A stretch of 7,197 bases of DNA from NCBI GenBank assembly GCA_017544125.1, contig JAFYET010000059.1, positions 1 to 7,197 of the forward strand, in the 5' to 3' direction. Shown here piece after piece: positions 5,509 through 7,197 of the stretch (within the stretch, counting starts at the first letter, position 1; every line of letters begins with the position of its first letter). The notes beneath the pieces are model-generated. The model was not told where the DNA came from. It made no database searches and saw only the letters and a list, made by a program, of their open reading frames with translations. The translations under genes were made by a program, and so were the position numbers. Source of the stretch: Ruminococcus sp. GTDB taxonomy: Bacteria; Bacillota; Clostridia; Oscillospirales; Ruminococcaceae.

Positions 5509-7197
5509 ATGTCATTCATGCCCGTGTCAAAAGAAGATATGAAACAGCGGGGGATAGATACCCTTGACTTTGTGTATATAACGGGTGATGCCTATGTTGA
5601 CCACCCGAGCTTCGGCGTGTCTATAATCTCACGTATACTTGAAGCTAAGGGCTATACCGTGGGCATTATCGCCCAGCCTGATCATAAAGACCCTAAAAGT
5701 ATGCTCGCTCTTGGCGTGCCGAGGCTGGCTTTCCTTGTTACGGCAGGCAATATCGACTCGATGGTCTCGCACTATACCGTTGCAAAAAAGCCGAGGAAAG
5801 ACGACCTCTACTCCGCAGGCGGTATAGGCGGCAAGCGCCCCGACAGAGCGCTCACAGTTTACTGTAAGCTCATTCGTCAGGCTTGCCCCGATAAGCCTAT
5901 ACTCTGCGGCGGGCTTGAAGCGTCGCTTAGGCGCTTTGCTCACTATGACTACTGGAAGGATACCGTTATGCCCTCGGTGCTTGTTGACTGCGGGGCTGAT
6001 ATACTTATGTTCGGTATGGGCGAGCACGCAATGCTCGAGCTTGCCGATAGACTTAACAGCGGCGAAGATGTAAAGACCATGACCGATATCCGGGGCACCT
6101 GCTACCTCTGCGACCCTAAGGATACCCCCTACGGCGCAGTTCAGTGCCCCTCGTTTGATGAAGTTAAGCGTGATAAAAAGCTCTACGCCAAGGCGACCCG
6201 CCAGCAGTATGATGAGCAGGACGAGGTCTATGGGCGTATGATAATACAAAGGCAGGGCGATAAGATGCTTGTGCAAAACCCGCCCGCCAAGAGCCTTAAT
6301 ACCGAGGAGATGGACTGGGTCTACTCCCTGCCCTATGAGCGTACATACCACCCTATGTATGAAAGCGAGGGCGGCGTGCCCTCTATCTTAGAGGTGCGCT
6401 TTTCCATAACCCATAACCGTGGGTGCTTCGGCTTTTGTAACTTCTGCTCTATCGCACTCCACCAGGGGCGCAAGATAAGTGTGCGAAGCGAAGAGAGCGT
6501 CATAAAGGAAGCAAAGTATCTCACCACCCTGCCCGATTTCAAGGGCTATATACATGACGTGGGCGGTCCTACCGCTAATTTCAGGCTTCCAAGCTGCCGG
6601 AAACAGCTCGAGCATGGGCTCTGTAAGGGCAGAAAATGCCTTGCCCCCGCCCCCTGTAAGAATCTGCAGGTAGACCATACCGAGTATCTTGACCTGCTGC
6701 GTAAGCTGCGTAAGATAGATAAGGTCAAAAAGGTGTTTATCCGCTCGGGCATACGCTATGATTACCTGATAGAGGATAAGAGCGATGAGTTTATGAACGA
6801 GCTCATCGAGCACCATATAAGCGGTCAGCTAAAGGTCGCACCCGAGCATTGCTCGGCGGCGGTGCTCGATAAGATGGGCAAGCCCCATATCGAAGCCTAT
6901 AAGCGCTTTCAGCGTAAATTTTATCAGATAACCGGCAAAAAGGGCAAGGAGCAGTATCTTATACCCTACCTTATGTCCTCCCACCCCGGCTCGACTATAA
7001 AAGACGCTATCGAGCTTGCCATGTTCCTAAAGGAAAACGGCATACACCCCGAGCAGGTGCAGGATTACTATCCCACCCCGGGAACTATCTCCACGGCGAT
7101 GTTTTACAGCGAGCTTGACCCGTATACTATGGAGCCTGTATTCGTTGCAAAAAGGCGTGAGGATAAGGCTGCACAAAGGGCGCTGCTGCAATACTAC
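5509..7197 (+). CDS. ygiQ: YgiQ-family radical SAM protein (UPF0313), 3' end outside window
   Basis: This cytosolic iron-sulfur enzyme family uses S-adenosylmethionine for radical chemistry; the substrate is unknown. Open from ATG 5509 to the right edge: 563 residues, with the C-terminus missing (complete members usually exceed 600). The family's N-terminal domain is clear: PVSKEDMKQRG (5-15), LDFVYITGDAYVDHPSFG (19-36), GIIAQPD (52-58). The radical SAM CxxxCxxC motif, CFGFCNFC, gives Cys306, Cys310 and Cys313 as ligands of the SAM-binding 4Fe-4S cluster. A second Cys set follows at 363, 372, 377 and 383, then LKVAPEHCS and YLMSSHPGST. AAGGTGGT (5495-5502) sits about 6 bases before ATG 5509; ATG 5518 is a less well spaced alternative. 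It lies 204 bases after ftsK, with repeats filling the gap. No dedicated promoter was found, so read-through from ftsK is possible. Family assignment is secure. Confidence 0.95.
   Translation, partial: MSFMPVSKEDMKQRGIDTLDFVYITGDAYVDHPSFGVSIISRILEAKGYTVGIIAQPDHKDPKSMLALGVPRLAFLVTAGNIDSMVSHYTVAKKPRKDDLYSAGGIGGKRPDRALTVYCKLIRQACPDKPILCGGLEASLRRFAHYDYWKDTVMPSVLVDCGADILMFGMGEHAMLELADRLNSGEDVKTMTDIRGTCYLCDPKDTPYGAVQCPSFDEVKRDKKLYAKATRQQYDEQDEVYGRMIIQRQGDKMLVQNPPAKSLNTEEMDWVYSLPYERTYHPMYESEGGVPSILEVRFSITHNRGCFGFCNFCSIALHQGRKISVRSEESVIKEAKYLTTLPDFKGYIHDVGGPTANFRLPSCRKQLEHGLCKGRKCLAPAPCKNLQVDHTEYLDLLRKLRKIDKVKKVFIRSGIRYDYLIEDKSDEFMNELIEHHISGQLKVAPEHCSAAVLDKMGKPHIEAYKRFQRKFYQITGKKGKEQYLIPYLMSSHPGSTIKDAIELAMFLKENGIHPEQVQDYYPTPGTISTAMFYSELDPYTMEPVFVAKRREDKAAQRALLQYY

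Noticed and set aside
5629..6351. 240-codon open frame on the - strand within the radical SAM gene
   Set aside because: It lies wholly inside a secure YgiQ-family gene and shows no domain; it is an antisense shadow.

Overview
The window suggests a Gram-positive gut Firmicute of the Ruminococcus / Oscillospiraceae type. Clues are an FtsK/SpoIIIE translocase, a clostridial-style YgiQ radical SAM protein, AGGAGG-type ribosome binding sites, frequent ATA and AGA codons in DNA of roughly 50% GC, and hairpin-rich, ATGCAT-rich repeats between genes. The repeat resemblance is from memory, not a search.

Layout: all genes lie on the + strand. Positions 1-223 hold a possible tail of an upstream membrane-protein gene (3-125, weak) running into a multi-hairpin repeat (44-138). 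Next is an unrecognised lipoprotein gene (224-1297). The following gap holds a repeat fragment (1287-1329) and a clear sigma-A promoter (1389-1417) with an overlapping inverted repeat and a stem-loop at the predicted transcript start. uppP (1508-2371) encodes undecaprenyl-diphosphatase. A compound repeat (2369-2547) fills nearly all of the gap before ftsK (2566-5304). A related compound repeat (5302-5458), whose second part is inverted, and a 7-bp tandem repeat (5459-5489) fill the next gap. A YgiQ-family radical SAM gene (from 5509) runs off the right edge.

The genes have no single shared pathway. UppP recycles the lipid carrier for cell-wall synthesis. FtsK moves DNA across the division septum. 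Both therefore serve growth and division at the membrane. The radical SAM protein has no known role. One promoter before uppP and no convincing terminator downstream allow uppP, ftsK and the radical SAM gene to be co-transcribed, but the hairpin-rich spacers could weaken or process that transcript.

The most interesting material is between the genes. A modular repeat family begins at TAATGCATAA exactly at, or within, the stop-codon region of three consecutive genes. It has a 12-bp terminal inverted repeat in its best copy. Its internal hairpins differ between copies by paired G-C to A-T changes that keep the stems intact. I see no complete new multi-gene system (defence, CRISPR or biosynthetic) in this window.
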